5,608 nt of DNA from Candidatus Roizmanbacteria bacterium CG_4_10_14_0_2_um_filter_36_35. Lineage in GTDB: Bacteria > Patescibacteriota > Microgenomatia > UBA1406 > GWC2-37-13. This document shows, piece after piece, positions 5,010-5,608 of the stretch. Made by a program: the position numbers and the translations under genes. Position 1 is the stretch's first letter. The number at the start of each line of letters is the position of its first letter. Where the stretch lies: positions 1 to 5,608 of the forward strand of contig PFOE01000076.1 of assembly GCA_002792355.1 (NCBI GenBank), read 5' to 3'. The notes beneath the pieces were generated by a model. The model was not told the DNA's origin, did not search any database, and was given only the letters and a program-made list of their open reading frames with translations.

Positions 5010-5608
5010 ATGGAGATTCCATTAGATATTCCAACCAAGTATAAAAATACTCTTAGTTCTTTAACTGAAAACAGCAACTTAACAATAGATGAATTGACAG
5101 GCTTGCCTTTAGAAACAGATGAGGTTAGAAGGAAAGTAGCTAATCAATTAGGAAACTGTTTGAAGGCGGGAAAAAGATTTGCAGTTATTTATACTGATGC
5201 TGATAATTTAAAACAAGCAAACACAGTTCATAGTCGAGATCTTGGAGATATGGTTATCAAGTACGGTGCGGCAGTAGCCTCTGATGTTATCGAAAAAGCG
5301 CAATTTGATTCAAAAGTGGAAGTTTATTTTTATAAACCAACATATGCAGCCGACGAAACAATAACCTGGGTTTTTGGATTATCAGACGAAAATATAAAAA
5401 ATATTAATAAATCAATAGATGAAATTAAACCTATTAAAATAGATGATCCGAATTTTGTCTTTTCTACGACATCATTAGTAATAAATTCACAACACCCAGA
5501 TATTGCTGCCGTTGTTGACGAAACAACAGCCTGGTTGAAAGGAAATGAATCCAGAATACCATTTGATTTATATCAGGAAGTTGAGGAAAAAGCCGATTCA
5601 ATAAATCA
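5010..5608 (+). CDS. GGDEF-like domain protein with degenerate motif (3' end outside window)
   Basis: The 199 visible codons run off the right edge. DELTGLP (residues 27-33) and AVIYTDADNLKQAN (58-71) match the start and metal-binding region of GGDEF domains (usual D-x-LTGLPN and D-x-DNFK-x-xN). AADET (113-117), followed by ITWVF, sits where the GGDEF signature should be, and NFVFSTTSLVI (148-158) matches the later strand. GGDEF domains normally make cyclic di-GMP. Here the glycines are replaced by alanine, so cyclase activity is doubtful and a regulatory or nucleotide-sensing role is more likely (inference). The frame is open from 4968 (SLPKVNPYEQRLKR precedes the chosen ATG) and looks coding, but no start codon lies there. 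A TGA at 4965 separates it from an in-frame ATG at 4950, which follows the TATAAT box. The start at 5010 is therefore the only safe one, without a Shine-Dalgarno sequence. Confidence 0.7.
   Translation, partial: MEIPLDIPTKYKNTLSSLTENSNLTIDELTGLPLETDEVRRKVANQLGNCLKAGKRFAVIYTDADNLKQANTVHSRDLGDMVIKYGAAVASDVIEKAQFDSKVEVYFYKPTYAADETITWVFGLSDENIKNINKSIDEIKPIKIDDPNFVFSTTSLVINSQHPDIAAVVDETTAWLKGNESRIPFDLYQEVEEKADSIN

Noticed and set aside
4950..5010. Use of TGA as glycine (the alternative code of Gracilibacteria and Absconditabacteria)
   Set aside because: The L1, kinase-like, HEPN-like and ATPase genes have no in-frame TGA over more than 1,400 codons, while glycine is coded by GGN throughout.

Overview
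The window looks like an accessory-repeat-rich stretch from a candidate phyla radiation (Patescibacteria) bacterium, probably of the Microgenomates type. This is inferred from the style of the ribosomal protein L1 (lysine-rich N-terminal extension, shortened domain II), the AT-rich DNA, compact genes without clear Shine-Dalgarno sites, and several palindromic repeats of kinds I recall from such genomes. No search was run, so the taxonomic call is provisional. The standard code (TGA = stop) fits: the 851-codon ATPase has no in-frame TGA.

Layout: (1) the 3' part of rplA (L1) on +, open to the left edge, 2-772; (2) an AT-rich inverted repeat, 779-884, between convergent genes; (3) a cytidylate-kinase-like P-loop protein on -, 883-1554, with an extended -10 promoter almost touching its ATG; (4) a divergent intergenic region dominated by a 94-bp inverted-repeat element, 1665-1758; (5) a 166-aa HEPN-like protein with an R-x4-H motif, 1771-2271; (6) an intergenic inverted repeat filling the gap, 2260-2370; (7) an 851-aa Ca2+-type P-type ATPase, 2376-4931; (8) the start of a GGDEF-like protein with a degenerate signature motif (AADET), running off the right edge from about 5010, with its own TATAAT box just after the ATPase stop.

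The genes do not form one pathway. What unites the window is its load of palindromic elements. At least eight are present: three fill gene-free gaps and five lie inside open reading frames, two in L1 and three in the ATPase. One family occurs in both L1 and the ATPase, in the same reading frame, encoding IYSSS...SSRQ(V/A)RTI in each. Two other families sit in the nucleotide-binding half of the same ATPase, each a whole number of codons long. Most are built from two adjacent hairpins. This resembles the Rickettsia palindromic elements known to insert in-frame in protein genes, but in an unrelated lineage and with several families at once. It is the most notable signal in the window.
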